Source of the DNA: Trema orientale | Taxonomy: Eukaryota; Streptophyta; Magnoliopsida; Rosales; Cannabaceae | Length of the DNA: 64,000 nucleotides | Direction of reading: 5' to 3' | Assembly (NCBI GenBank): GCA_002914845.1 | Contig: JXTC01000217.1 | Span: 303,856 to 367,855 of the forward strand | Part shown: piece by piece, positions 46,301 through 58,344 of the stretch | Position numbering within the stretch: the stretch's first letter is position 1 | Layout: each line of letters starts with the position of its first letter | The notes under the pieces: model-generated | Database searches by the model: none | What the model was told of the DNA's origin: nothing | What the model saw: only the letters and a program-made list of their open reading frames with translations | Program-made: the position numbers and the translations under genes

Positions 46301-49300
46301 TAATTCAATTTTCAAAATCATGTATAAGGTCTTCTAAGCTATAATATGATATCTCTATCATAAACAACCATAAGAATCCCTTTTAACCTCACTTCCTCTG
46401 ACTTTAATCTTCAATAGGCCAAAGCATCAAAACTATTCCAATCACCAAAATTTAGATCGAACATAAATATTCATAACTATATTACAGCAAATTCTAAATC
46501 TCAATGTTCACTTAATAAAAAAAATCACAAAGATCAAAATCTAATCGATTAAGGACAAAAGCCCAGTCTAATAGTATAAAGATGAGTAGACTTAGTCAAA
46601 TAATACACAATATAACTCATACTCTACAATTTCTAGTAGCCATTAATAATCTCATTATGAAATTTCATCTACATATTGTCTTTGTCACTCGTTTATGGCT
46701 CTCACTTCACTTGTCCATAGATTAAGCACTAGAAAAAATATACTATGTGACTTCTTTCAAATACTAGTCCACCTAAAATTTCTTAGGTCATACACTTCCT
46801 AATAGCTCTAAGTTTTCCAATATAACTCATCTTATTGTTATTTTCTCAAAATATCCTTTACGACTCAGAAATGTCAATGAAACCACAAATATAAAAATCT
46901 CCTATAGACTAGATTTTCCATAAAAGTCAAATAATCTATTAATCTTAGAAACATTGATCGACTTTTATACTCCATTATATAATTGCTTTGACCTTTAATT
47001 TCATAAATAGAATTTTCAAATTTTTTTTTCCATCACCAATAAAAGTAGATAGCTCCTAATATCAAAATACTAAGTTTTTTTTTTTTTTTTGAAAACTCTT
47101 ATCTTATAATTCTTTAGTTGCTCATCAAATAAGTACTCTTCAATTTGTTTGTGTAATCCAATATCAATTTCTAGAGAAGATAATACCAAACACTATCAAA
47201 TATAAAGATTACTTCCTCCTATATAGTAATACCATAGAATAAAATTATGAAGTTATTTACAACAATCACATATTCTAATTTCAACTCTACTACCTAATAT
47301 AACCATAACTAAATTGTCTATTCACCATATCTCGACTTTTGCTTAGCTTTCAAAACAAATATTATTAAGATAACATCATCTCAAAATATAAGTCATTAAG
47401 GCTCCATAATTTTTTTTTCCAGGTAATATCATTCTCAAGATTAGTCCAGCATTAGTTTATCAAAATATCACTCTATAAATTTTTATTCCACTTATAATCA
47501 TTAATGTCTATATTTCAATCATATCATCACCAATATTTATAGAAAAACTCAAAGTAAGGCCTTTAACAAAACTAACCTATTTATCCTCGATCCTCTAGTA
47601 ACAATAATATGTACTCTCATCAGTGAACACAAGCACATAAATTGACATTTCTCATATCATCTCTTTGTCTTTTATCATTAAGGAAACTAGTTATTCAATA
47701 AACTTAATCTACTCTATAATTCCTTGTATATCCTCATCACACAAATTATTCCACTTTATGAAAAGATTCAAACTAGAATTCAATCCACACTTTAATTAAT
47801 CAGTGAATATTACAAACAAACTTATCCTCCTCATATTGATAGATAACAAGATAATATCTATTCTATGAATTCCTTATATCAACATTATGAGATTAACAAC
47901 TCTTTAGAAACATAATAAAATTTCTCGGGAATCAATAAATTTTACTTCTCTGAGAATTAACATTGGCTCTTTTCAAATAGGGATAAAAATATTAAAAAAC
48001 AACTTTAGAGATAGAAGATGAAAATAACAAGTAGACTCATAAAAATTTCAATATCAACACTAAAATAAGACTCACTAAGTCTACAACTATCTAATATTAA
48101 TAATAAGAGAAGAAGATTCCAATACCCTAGGTCCATTAATCAAATACAAAGAGAAACTAATATCAAAAGCACTAAATACTAGAAACCTCAATATTCAACT
48201 TACAGATCTTAAAAATCAAAATCTAATGAGAGTACTCAACTTTAAATGATCCCAAAAATCCATGTTCATTTTTAAACGATCCCAAAAGTCCGTGTAATGT
48301 ATATGATCACCAACTATTAACGTCAAACTAATTATTCCATCAATAACAAAATTTAAAGATATGAACTTAACCTATTTTAATGTCCGAAAAGACCAACGTA
48401 ATAAACTTATCAAATTTAAACCGATCATCAACTCAAATGAATCTCCAAACCATAATAGAAGTTAAGTTAAACTCAAATCATCTTAACTTAGTTACCATGA
48501 TATTCTAAACCTCATAAGATTGACTTAACACAATGCAAATTGTCAAACTTATCCTAATCTCTAATATCACTTGTCATACCCTATACCTAAGGACGTGCGC
48601 CGTATACCCATGAGGCAAAGTCCCATAGGTATACAAGACATCTTTCTATAAACTAATATAATTAAGAATATTTAGTCTCCAATAAATACCAATGTATAAT
48701 ATAAAATCCAACAACTCTTCTAAAAATATTCAAAATAAACACTATACAGTAGAAATTATGATCCAATAAATTCAAGATGATTAACCTTCTGAGTCTTTAT
48801 ATTTTCTCAGTCAAGATGAACAAATTCCTCTCTTTGAATCATACTCCTCAATTACTACTAAATATGTTCTTCCTTAGTTATATTTCTTAACTGACGATCT
48901 TTAAAACCTAGAAGGGAAAAATAAAATGGGGAGCTAGAAGCCTAGTAACTAACCAGTAACCTTAACTAGCTGGATCAAGCATATGTAAATCAAAATCATT
49001 AACAAATATTTTTCAGAACAAATTTAGTTCCAGAAATCAATACTTTTGAAAATATTCAAATCAAGTCGTTTAGTAAACAATTTGACACAAAGAAGTAATA
49101 AGTTTCTAAATCTATCTTTTCAAATCCATTTTAGTTAATAATAATTTCAATTATACTTTTTCCCAGTTTTTAGCGACTATGGCCACACTTAATCCCTGTG
49201 ACTAGGTCTGAATCTGCCACAAATAGACCCTGTAGCTAGGTCCGAATCTACTATAGATAACCCCTATAGCCAGGTATGAATCTACTACGTTTAATCCGGC

Positions 49301-52300
49301 AGCTAGGTCAAAACTGTCTATATATAACCCCTGTAGATTAGGTCCACGTGCATAGTCACCGAAGAGAGTTTCAAAATACTTATTTACAATAACAAATTAT
49401 AAACAATTTCACTTTCATCTCATTATAATATTATAGTCATTCCAAAACAGTTTTCTTGTAACTACGTTCAATAATAATTCATATACTTGATCCATAATTT
49501 AGTATAAAATATAGAATCATACTATTTTTCACAAAAATTATGTTATTTCAATAAAACTTATTTCTTTTAATAAATAGTCTTATTACCAAAATATAATTTT
49601 ACTTGCAATTATATTTTAAAGAAAATACTTGCAAATATGATTCTAGTAAAAATAATAAAATAATAAAATATTTAGCTTTTAGACGAGGAAAACTACTAGA
49701 AAAGATCAAAGGTTACTTACCTCATTCGCTTTACCTATTTAACCAAAATAATCAACATAATCTCTCAAATACCTATTATCACACAAATCATATATGAGTA
49801 TCATAATAATAAAATCATACTCTAATTACATTAAAAAATATTGACTACTTATTGCTTATGCATCTTCTATAATCAACCTCATAATTATTTCCAATAATGT
49901 CAATTTCTCACGATTCATAACAATTCTAACATCTCTCTAAAAATTACCAAACTTCGGAGAAATATTCTACAAGTCATGAGGATCCTAATAGTACTAAAAA
50001 TACGATTATAGGGTCCATAGATAAGCCCTATAAAGCCTTAAAAAAAGTACCTAAAGTTTCAGATTTTTTCATATTCATAGTACTCACTTCAAGTGGCTAT
50101 AATTCTCTGGTTATAAATCCGTTTTTTACAAATTATATACTGTTGGAAAGCTGATTCGATAAGCTTTCCAATATACTAAATATGACGTAATCAGATTACT
50201 GAAAGCTTATATAAATGTAATCACAATCACTATTGTATTTTCTACCTATGTGAAACATCCAAAGATCCATAGTTTTCTATTTACCCAATCAAATTACTCA
50301 AAATTTATCTTGTTTGAATCTTAATATCAATAGACTTCTTTATCTATCATATTTATCCCCATATTTTATGAATAATTTATGAGCAATTCAAAATCCTAAC
50401 CTTAGATATTCAATTTCAATTCCGAAATCAAACTAAAACATAAAACTTAATTGGTTAGGAGTTTATTACCTTAGGAGTGAGTCTCAATAATCCATAACAA
50501 TGATCTCTTCATCATCTTCTTCTTCTTAAACGTACATTGCCTTCTCTCTCTCTCTCTCTCTCTCTCTGTTTTTTCTCTACAGAGCGTACGTATAAACTGA
50601 GCAGATTATTAGTCTTAGGGTTTCTTAAAGGATCTATTGTTAAATGACTAATATAACCCCAAATAATATCTAATAGGTAAAGGCTCTTTTGTCTTTTCTT
50701 TTATCCTTGTATTATATATAAAATATTAACCTTTTTTTTTTAATAATGGGTTGTCACAATATGCCATAGAAAGCGGTTTCTTTTTTAGGCATTTTGAATA
50801 ATGTTTATTAGATTTAAGTGTTGTCTATTTGTTGTTAATAAATTCTATATTATATCCCAATTATATACATGCGATGTTTATGTTTTCTATTATACAAATG
50901 TTTAAAAGTTTCTTTGGCTAATAATGAGTAATAAAGAATTGTTTGTGTGAAATATTCACATGTGGGAGACTAAATTCTTTATTTCAGTATATCTAAATAA
51001 AAAGTTCACATTCTGTAAATAAAGATGGAATACTTTATTTTGCTATAGAATGTAGTATTGTCTATTTCAACGGGATTGATGAAGTCTCCAATCATCGAAG
51101 TATCTAACTTCAGATAGAAATACTAATACGTTATAAGTACATTGAACTGGACCAAGTGAAAATAGAATTTGAGGTTAAGTGTCGTAACCCAATATTCTAT
51201 CTTTCACTAATCTAGCACCATTGCAAGATTACCTTAATCCTAGTGATTGTCGGACTTGCTTTCATGAGTTTTATCTTTTTGATTTATTAAAGGACTAGTT
51301 CCGATTATATGGTTCGAACTTCGGTATCTTGGAAGAAAAGATTTATGAATTGATGAGAATGCCCTTCATGATTTAGACACTATGCATATAATATCACTTT
51401 GAGGTTTTTTAACTACTTGGATAATAAGAACCATATGCCAGATATTCACTTTGTGATTTTGATTGTGTTTATATGGGCAGTTACAAATACCGCAATCAAT
51501 TATTATCTATTAGATGAAAAATGGCAACTCAAAAGTAAATATGTGCTACAGGGGTAATACGGTAATTTCACATCACTAGTACGATATTGCATATGAGGTA
51601 TATCTGCAGGTATAGTGTATGCTAATAGATCAAGTTAATTAAATTGTTAATTAGTTTCATAGAAAATATATTACATTTAGTCTAAGAGCACAATATTGGG
51701 CCTATAGTGGAGTGCCCCAATATTAATGGACAAGACCCAATCATAATTAAGAGTTAATTATGATTATGGGTAGTTGGTCCATTGAAGTTTAGACTACTTA
51801 GATCCATAAGGTCCTCTGTCTAGCTTACACATAGCCCAATAACTAATTAAATGGTCAGTTGAGCCCAATAGGTCCAATGGGGTTTACATCTCTCTAATCC
51901 TTAAGAGAAAAGTTAATCTAAGCCTCTGTAAGAAAGCTACACACTTACAACAGTCCATTGACTGTAGATTTCGTGTGATACAGAGAGAAAAAGAGAGAGT
52001 GAGAGAGTAGAGCTACTGCGGGAGCAATCCCGAGCTCCTTCATGGCCGCCGAGGGAGAGATACCTATGGTTGTAGACGTGCAGTCAAGGAGTAGGAAGAG
52101 TGTCTTCCAGATCATCCGCTCATCTCTCATTGGGAATCAAGAAGGTGCCCAAACACTAGATCATTCAACAGATTCCAGAGAATAGATGGGAAGACTCAAT
52201 AGTTGTGAAGTGTTTCCAGATTTTATCTAAACCATGATCCATGAATTCATTTATGTTAGATCAACGATCCTATGTTTATGTTTTGTAAAGTTTTCATTTA

Positions 52301-52453
52301 TGTTAGATCAACGACCCTATGTTTATATTTTGTAAAGTTTCAAGAAAATTTTTAAAATACTAATTCCGTTGCGTTCTTGATTTGTTTACAAAACTGCGAA
52401 AATTGTTTTCGGTAAAATCGTTTTTCGAAATCATTTTTTCAGAATTTCTAGCA
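43347..52453. mobile_element. Solo LTR inserted in the hAT transposase, itself split by a Gypsy element
   Basis: Consists of 43347-43359 plus 50764-52453. TATAG (43342-43346 and 52454-52458) is an exact 5-bp target duplication. The LTR begins TATTAGGAATAT (first TG mutated to TA) and ends TTTCTAGCA. The body matches the solo LTR at 3190-6472 but lacks the MULE, showing TTTAGTCTAAGAG at the unoccupied site near 51678. Length without the Gypsy element is about 1.7 kb. Confidence 0.75.
43360..50758 (-). mobile_element. Ty3/Gypsy-like LTR element, 7.4 kb, non-coding
   Basis: LTRs at 43360-45569 and 48572-50758 (2.2 kb each) start TGTCAYRCCCTATACC and end GGGTTGTCACA. Flanks ATATA and ATATG form a 5-bp target duplication with one change. 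Next to the left LTR, TTCTCCCACTCTAAAAAGAA is the complement of a polypurine tract. Next to the right LTR the minus strand reads AGTGATATTAGAGATTAGG, a decayed form of the initiator-tRNA primer site TGGTATCAGAGC, so the element points left. The 3.0-kb interior has no recognisable gag or pol. The LTRs differ at many positions, so the insertion is old. Confidence 0.8.
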
Positions 52454-52458
52454 TATAG

Positions 52459-52618
52459 TGTATATAATGCCAAGTTTGGCAGAACAAGGAGTTAACAACA
52501 ACAATAACAACAACAAACTCCACAATAAACCCAATACCAATCAAAGAATAAGTCTTTTGGAACTTCCACGGTTGAGGTGCTAGCATGTCTTAAAGATTGG
52601 GAACAAGCAGCTAAGTGA
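52459..52618 (+). pseudogene. hAT transposase pseudogene, C-terminal part
   Basis: Continues the transposase after the nested LTR: Val-Tyr-Asn-Ala-Lys-Phe-Gly follows the TATAG duplication. The end Thr-Ser-Thr-Val-Glu-Val-Leu-Ala-Cys-Leu-Lys-Asp-Trp is the typical C-terminal hAT dimerisation tail (TVEALIC..DW). A stop and frame changes lie between. Confidence 0.65.
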
Positions 52619-53234
52619 AATCAAGATACTATTCGTATTTGCCATGAAGAATTGACCAAAAATTTCAATAACTTGTACATGAAAGATGATGGGTCATAAT
52701 TGATGATATACTAGTTTTTTTTTTTTTGGTAATAATTTGAATTGTAATTATCAAGACTAAACTCTTTTTTTTTTACTAAGGTTTTATTCCAATGGGTTTT
52801 TTTTAGTAAGGTTTTTAATGAAGTAGTCAAAGATTAAATCAATAAAATGAAATTTAAAATTCAAAATTTATTTATTTTTTATTTTTTTAAAAATATTTTT
52901 ATTATAATTCTAAATAATTTTCTTAAATTTTTGTTTTTAACTTTTTTTTTTTAACTACTCAACTTATATAATATATCCTTATATAGTTATCTAATTATTT
53001 TTAAATTTTTATCAATAGAAAAAAAAACATAACATGTTATCTATTCTTTATAAATTTCATTTTTAAAATTTTAATTAAATATACATATATTACTAAGAAT
53101 ATTCTTTTTTTTTTTAATTTTTTAAAACTGGGCCAAGAATGGGCCTACCAGTTGTGGCCTAGCCCACCGAGCCAATGGGCTATATTTTTATTTTTTCGGA
53201 CCAGTCAGCTCACTTTGCCACCTCTATGAGTTGG

Positions 53235-56030
53235 TAAATCATGTGACAAAGATTTCTCTTTCAGAAACACTAGGTACGAGGTTCGAACCCATCCCTCCTC
53301 CCCTTAAATTGATCTATTATAAAACAGCAGTTATTTAACAATAGGATTAAACTCTTGAATCAAAATGTGATTTGAGTTATTTTTTAAGGACCCAAAATAA
53401 AAGAAAGAGTAAGAAAAAAATAACATATTTCTATTATTTTTTATAAAATTGTTTAAAATATATTAATAAAGAAAATTTTTTAAATTAGATGCTATCTCAT
53501 CAAACCTTCAATTTTTTCAGGCAACTTGACATAATGACTATTTTCTCAACTAAAGTATTATACTTCCTTTCAAAAAAAAAAAAAAGTGTATTATACAGGT
53601 GGATGAATGTAGCAAAACAGAATTTAGGAGCACAAGTCTATAAAATCCATACTTCAAAGGAAAAGATAGGGAAGGCAAAAAAGGAACAACATTAAAATTG
53701 TTGGGAAAAAAAATGGAAGAGGAACCACAACAGAAGACTTATTTGTTGAATGGATGGAGAATTATTATATTGTATATTAATCATCCTGAAGTAAATAAAG
53801 CATGTAGATCGATATTAATTTACGATCGATGTGAGAGCAGAGGAGATATAATATTAATGGTAACATCGATATCAGGGGTGGGCAGAGTCCCAAAGCTAAT
53901 CTTTTAGGAGAAGAGAAATGCTAAATACATTCTTTTTCTCACTCTCTTTTGAACGCATATATTGGGTTCTCTTAATTTTAATAGTATATAAAAAATATTG
54001 AGTGGTGGGTTTTGGATAAGTACTATTACTAGAGATATGAGATGTGAAATATTTTTGTATTCTTATTATTGACTATAGGGAATACATGTAACTGAAAGTG
54101 GACGTGACTCTCAAGAGATATGACAAATAAGAATTTCTTATATTACTTAATTTACTTTTCTTCACCAAGTGAAAAGCTGTAGCTAGAAGTGAAGGTAACT
54201 TTGACATTAGGATGAACCACTAAAAATTTCTATGTGTTAGTTTGTTTTCAATTTTGCACTATTATTATTAGTGCCTTTAGTTTATAACTTTGTTCCTAGA
54301 TAATACGATCATTCTTTATTTTTTTTTTAATTTTTTTTCTCACTTTGTTTAAGATTTGAACATTTCATCATGTGGCCTAGTTGTTTGTGAAAAGAATAGA
54401 GGAAACTTATAAAATGACTTTGTATTTCATTTTTCTTTTAACTAAACCCCTATATTTTAACAAATATGTGGAATATCCTTTAATTTGACTTTTTATTATG
54501 AAAAGCTTTGTAAATTAACTATTTTTTAAATCCAAAATTCTCATGTAAACTAAATTAGGAAAATTAATAAGAAATGACAAAATTACTCGTAGTAAAAGAT
54601 ATATTTATATTTATAATATTTTTTACTGTGTTTGGATACAAAGATAATTATTTGGAAATTATTTTATCACGTATGAAGTCATTTGAAAAATCTAAATATT
54701 GTTCCAAAATTAGTATAGACAATTTTTAAATTTATTTTAAATCTAAACCCACTTTTCACTAAAGGAAATTTTGTCATTTTTCATCAATTTCCCTAGTTTG
54801 ATGATATGGGCAAATCGAATTTAAAAAAGAATAGCTCTATTGTGACCTCTCCGTTTACTCTCTCTACATCTAATTTAAACATAATTTTTTATTACGAAAA
54901 AAAAACCTTCAATAAAATCATTTTCAAATACAAAAAACCTCTGAAAAATATTATTCAAACTACCTCTCCTTTAAATTTTATTTTTTGTTTCTAAAAAGAT
55001 CTTTAGACATCTTTGTTAAGAATTGAATAAATCTTATTAAATTTCCACGCTACCTCTTCGTAAACTACCGTAAATCTTTAAGTAGAATAAGATAGGACTT
55101 ATTCTTCAAGTTCTAATTTAAGGTATTGGCTTAATTAAGATAATCGAGATTCCAAAATGGTGTTGGTTAGTATTTACATAAAATATTTTTAAATATGCAC
55201 ATTTTTGTTGGCCAAAAATTTATAATCGATTTTTTTAAACAAAATTTTATAATCAGTTTTAAAAATAAACTAAGGCCAAGAATGGAGTATAGAACTGAAA
55301 TTGATCGCTGCAAGCTGACACTAAATGATTACTAAAGGGGTAAAATATTTAATCCAAGCCCAATGAATGAATTAGGTGAAAAAATGAGAGGGGGAGAGGA
55401 GAGTAATAGACAAAATAGGTTTTTGGGTGAGGAAAAAATAAGAGCAAGGACTGAATGCTTCTAGGGACAGATTTAAAGTGTTAAAGATTTGCTAATACCT
55501 AATGGAGTTGTAAGGCGATAGAGGAGAAGAAAAAAAAGATGATGATGATGACGAATGAGAAAATAGCGGATAGTAAAAGATAAACTATAAGGGCTATTTT
55601 GGAAAATATTATGGGCATAACTAGAATTAATAAAATTTTAAATTTTAAATGAAGGGTGATTTTAGGTAAAAGTGAGGGAAAAATAGACTGAAGTATGTCA
55701 ATTGAGCCATTTTCTAAAAAAGAAATAATATTTGAGTCCCAATTATTGTACCAAATTTTTAATACAACACATGTGTATCTGATTTGTCATCATGCTATTA
55801 AAATTTACCTCAAATAGATTAAACATTATTACCAATTGAATAATGACAAATTACATACCAAATGTGTTGGTACAATGTAGTTGAGATCTATAGCATTATT
55901 CTTTAAAAATAGTTAAATTACAATACTTTTTGTAATTAAAAAAAATTAAATTTAAGGAAAATTTTCCATATTTCATAAAACAAATGGAGTTCTGCAAAAT
56001 ACAATTTCCTCAAAAAAAAAAAAAAAAAAG
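53235..56030. other. AT-rich intergenic DNA, no gene seen
   Basis: Long A and T runs and short open frames without splice support. No recognisable coding, RNA gene or element with clear borders. Confidence 0.45.
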
Positions 56031-56034
56031 GGAT

Positions 56035-56560
56035 AATCCCAAAAACACCTGCTCTATTATGATTATATACCATGTTTAACCATTTATTCTCATAAAACCT
56101 AAAATATCCCCTCTATTTTTTAAAATAGGAAAAAAAGTAAAAGTATACTCTAATACTTTTTAGTCAAAATTGGAATGTGAAATATCTAAAATATTCTTGC
56201 ATATTTTCAAATATCTATTACCTAACGCACCTCATTATCTAATTAATTATTTTATTTTAAAAATAAAAAGAGTACCATTATTTTTCGAGATTATAGAAAA
56301 ATGTTGATAATATTTTTTTTTCCAATAAATTTTTAGATTATTATTTTTTAAAGAAATCAATCAAGGGTTGTTTAGATATCAATATTTTTATACAGTATTA
56401 ATATCATTTAGAAAAGAATTTAGTCAAAAATTTGACCAAAAAGAGAAGAATGGTTACTTTTTTTCCATTTTAGAAAATAGAGGAGATATTTTTAATTTTA
56501 TGAGAATAAAGAGTTAAATGTGGTATTTAGTTAAAATAGAAAGGATGTTTGCCAAAAGAA
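56035..56560. mobile_element. Fold-back MITE, about 0.52 kb
   Basis: Arms of roughly 90 bp are inverted: TTTATTCTCATAAAACCTAA on the left, TTTATTCTCATAAAATTAAA as the inverse on the right, with CCCCTCTATTTT / CTCCTCTATTTT further in. Non-coding. Confidence 0.6.
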
Positions 56561-56569
56561 TATATATGA

Positions 56570-57401
56570 GATAATATAAAAAAAAAACCACCACTTCTAG
56601 TGTTTTATCAAAAAAACCCATACTTTTCCGTTTATATCTAATTAAATCTTTAATTAGCATTTTCCTATCAAATAAGACTGCACTCATATATTTAGTCAAA
56701 ACTAGAACTTTAGTTTATTCGAAAAGATAATTTTACCTTTTAAACTCGTAAAATATATATTAAAACTAATAAATATAGAAACTAATTATTCTTGCTTTTT
56801 TTTTTCAAAAAAAGAATATTTTAAGTAAAAATGATAATTATTAAAAATAAAAAGAATTTCATCCATTCAAAACAATTTTTAAAAAAGAATCATAAAAATT
56901 AAAAAAAAAACAATTCTCTTTGTTCTTTTTTTAACATTTTAAATTACTCAACTCTATTAAAATTAAAAAGAAAAGCGAATGACAAAAATTAAAAAATAAT
57001 TTCTTGTCTTTTCTTTCTTTTTTTTAATCATTTTAAGTGAAATAAATAATTATTGAAGCTAAAATAAGTTTAAATTATTCAAAACAATTATATGTTAAAA
57101 ACATAAAGAATACAAAAATTTAATTTTAATTCTTTCCAAATTTTTTTTAGAAGAACAAAGACAAGAATAATTGGTTTCAATATTTATTATTTTTAATATA
57201 TATTTTATAAGTTTAAAGAGTAAAATTATCTTTTCTAATAAACTAAAATTCTAATGTTGACTATATATGTGGTGTGGGCCTGATTCTATTTGATAGGAGA
57301 ATATAAATTGAATGTTTAATTTGATATAAATGAAAATGTGTGCGTTTTCGTTTTGATAAAAATACTGAAAATGGTGTATTTTTTTAAATTATCCAATATA
57401 T
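56570..57401. mobile_element. Large fold-back element with about 230-bp inverted arms
   Basis: The left arm from GATAATATAAAAAAAAAACC and the inverse of the right arm from GGATAATTTAAAAAAATACA stay aligned through CCTATCAAATA, TTTAGTTTATT, GAAAAGATAATTTTAC and AAAATATATATTAAAA. Arms are about 230 bp around a 370-bp centre. The length of the arms suggests a Mutator-type non-autonomous element. It lies directly beside another fold-back MITE. Confidence 0.65.
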
Positions 57402-57659
57402 ATATATATATAAAATAAAAAACGTGAGTGTTTGACGAATGGCATATCAAATTGATAAGATTCCTTCTATTAGGAAAAGTACCGTACAACAACTTATTAG
57501 TTCATGGCTTCACGCAAAATTGAAAGTTGAGTTATCATCCTTTCTATTGAAAGGTACACCGGCTGGACGGAAAACGAAACTTATTTAATACATTCAATAT
57601 AAAACAAGTATATTTATTATTAAAAAAAAAAAACCAAATGAGAATGTAGAACAAGAATA

Positions 57660-57994
57660 GGGTGAATTACAAAAGAATACTCTAAAGTATAAGTGTCCTG
57701 CAATTTAAATTCTGAAATTTGAATTCTACAAAATAATATCCCGAGATTGAATTTTAGAAAATTAATACCATGGACTAATTTTTTGACTAATTTGAGTAAT
57801 TAAAAAATAATAATGTCCTCCATTAAAACTGTAGTAGTCCTAATTAATCTCCTTAATTTTAAGGATATTATTATCTTTTACCAGTTAACATTATTCAAAA
57901 AGTCAACTCCAGAATATTATTTTGTTGAGTCCAAATTTTAAAGTTTAAATTATAAAACATCCAAACTTTATAGTATTTTTTCGCAATTTACCCG
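57660..57994. mobile_element. Fold-back MITE with CAAGAATA target duplication
   Basis: 335 bp. The arms GGGTGAATTACAAAAGAATA and the inverse of the right end GGGTAAATTGCGAAAAAATA are inverted. An 8-bp direct repeat CAAGAATA flanks it (57652-57659 and 57995-58002). Second member of the family at 32308-32629. Confidence 0.7.
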
Positions 57995-58002
57995 CAAGAA
58001 TA

Positions 58003-58344
58003 AAATAATAAGATCCAAGGCAAGCAAGATAGTAACATATCCTGATGTACAATGCACGTGTGTTTAGACTTTCATGATTGATCCATTTGGTCCATATATT
58101 AAGTTTGATGTTAGATAGATAGTTAAAGCAGCTAGACTAATATTATATATTATCCATTCAAATAAATTTTAGAATCAAATATTCACTGATACTTTTCTAA
58201 AATACGGGGGAATTTTGAGTATTTTCTGTATTTACATAGCAACTTTATGTATTAATACAAAACTACATAGACTAAGTTTACAAGAAGCGTAGAGTACTAT
58301 CTTTGGTGTAGCACAGGGAAAAGAAAAGGGAGAAAAAAAAACCA
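58003..58344. other. Upstream region of the dienelactone hydrolase gene
   Basis: Non-coding promoter and 5' UTR. The sequence just before the ATG is purine-rich (GGGAGAAAAAAAAACC). No clear TATA box was chosen. Confidence 0.4.

Larger units (their letters stand above)
39657..53226 (+). mobile_element. hAT DNA transposon split by nested insertions (13.6 kb span)
   Basis: CGAGTTGG (39649-39656) and TGAGTTGG (53227-53234) are an 8-bp target duplication with one change. The left end TAGATCTGGTAAAA and the inverse of the right end TAGAGGTGGCAAAG are imperfect terminal inverted repeats of the plant hAT type, followed by GGCCC-rich subterminal DNA. A decayed transposase with a BED zinc finger lies on the plus strand at 41.9-43.3 kb and resumes at 52.46 kb. 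Inserted into it are a MULE (39768-41298), a solo LTR (43347-52453) and, within that LTR, a Gypsy element (43360-50758). Without inserts the hAT would be about 3 kb, a normal size for the superfamily. Confidence 0.75.

Noticed and set aside
45570-48571. Possible gag-pol in the interior of the 7.4-kb Gypsy-like element
   Set aside because: Only short frames are present and no zinc knuckle, protease, reverse transcriptase or integrase motif was found on either strand.
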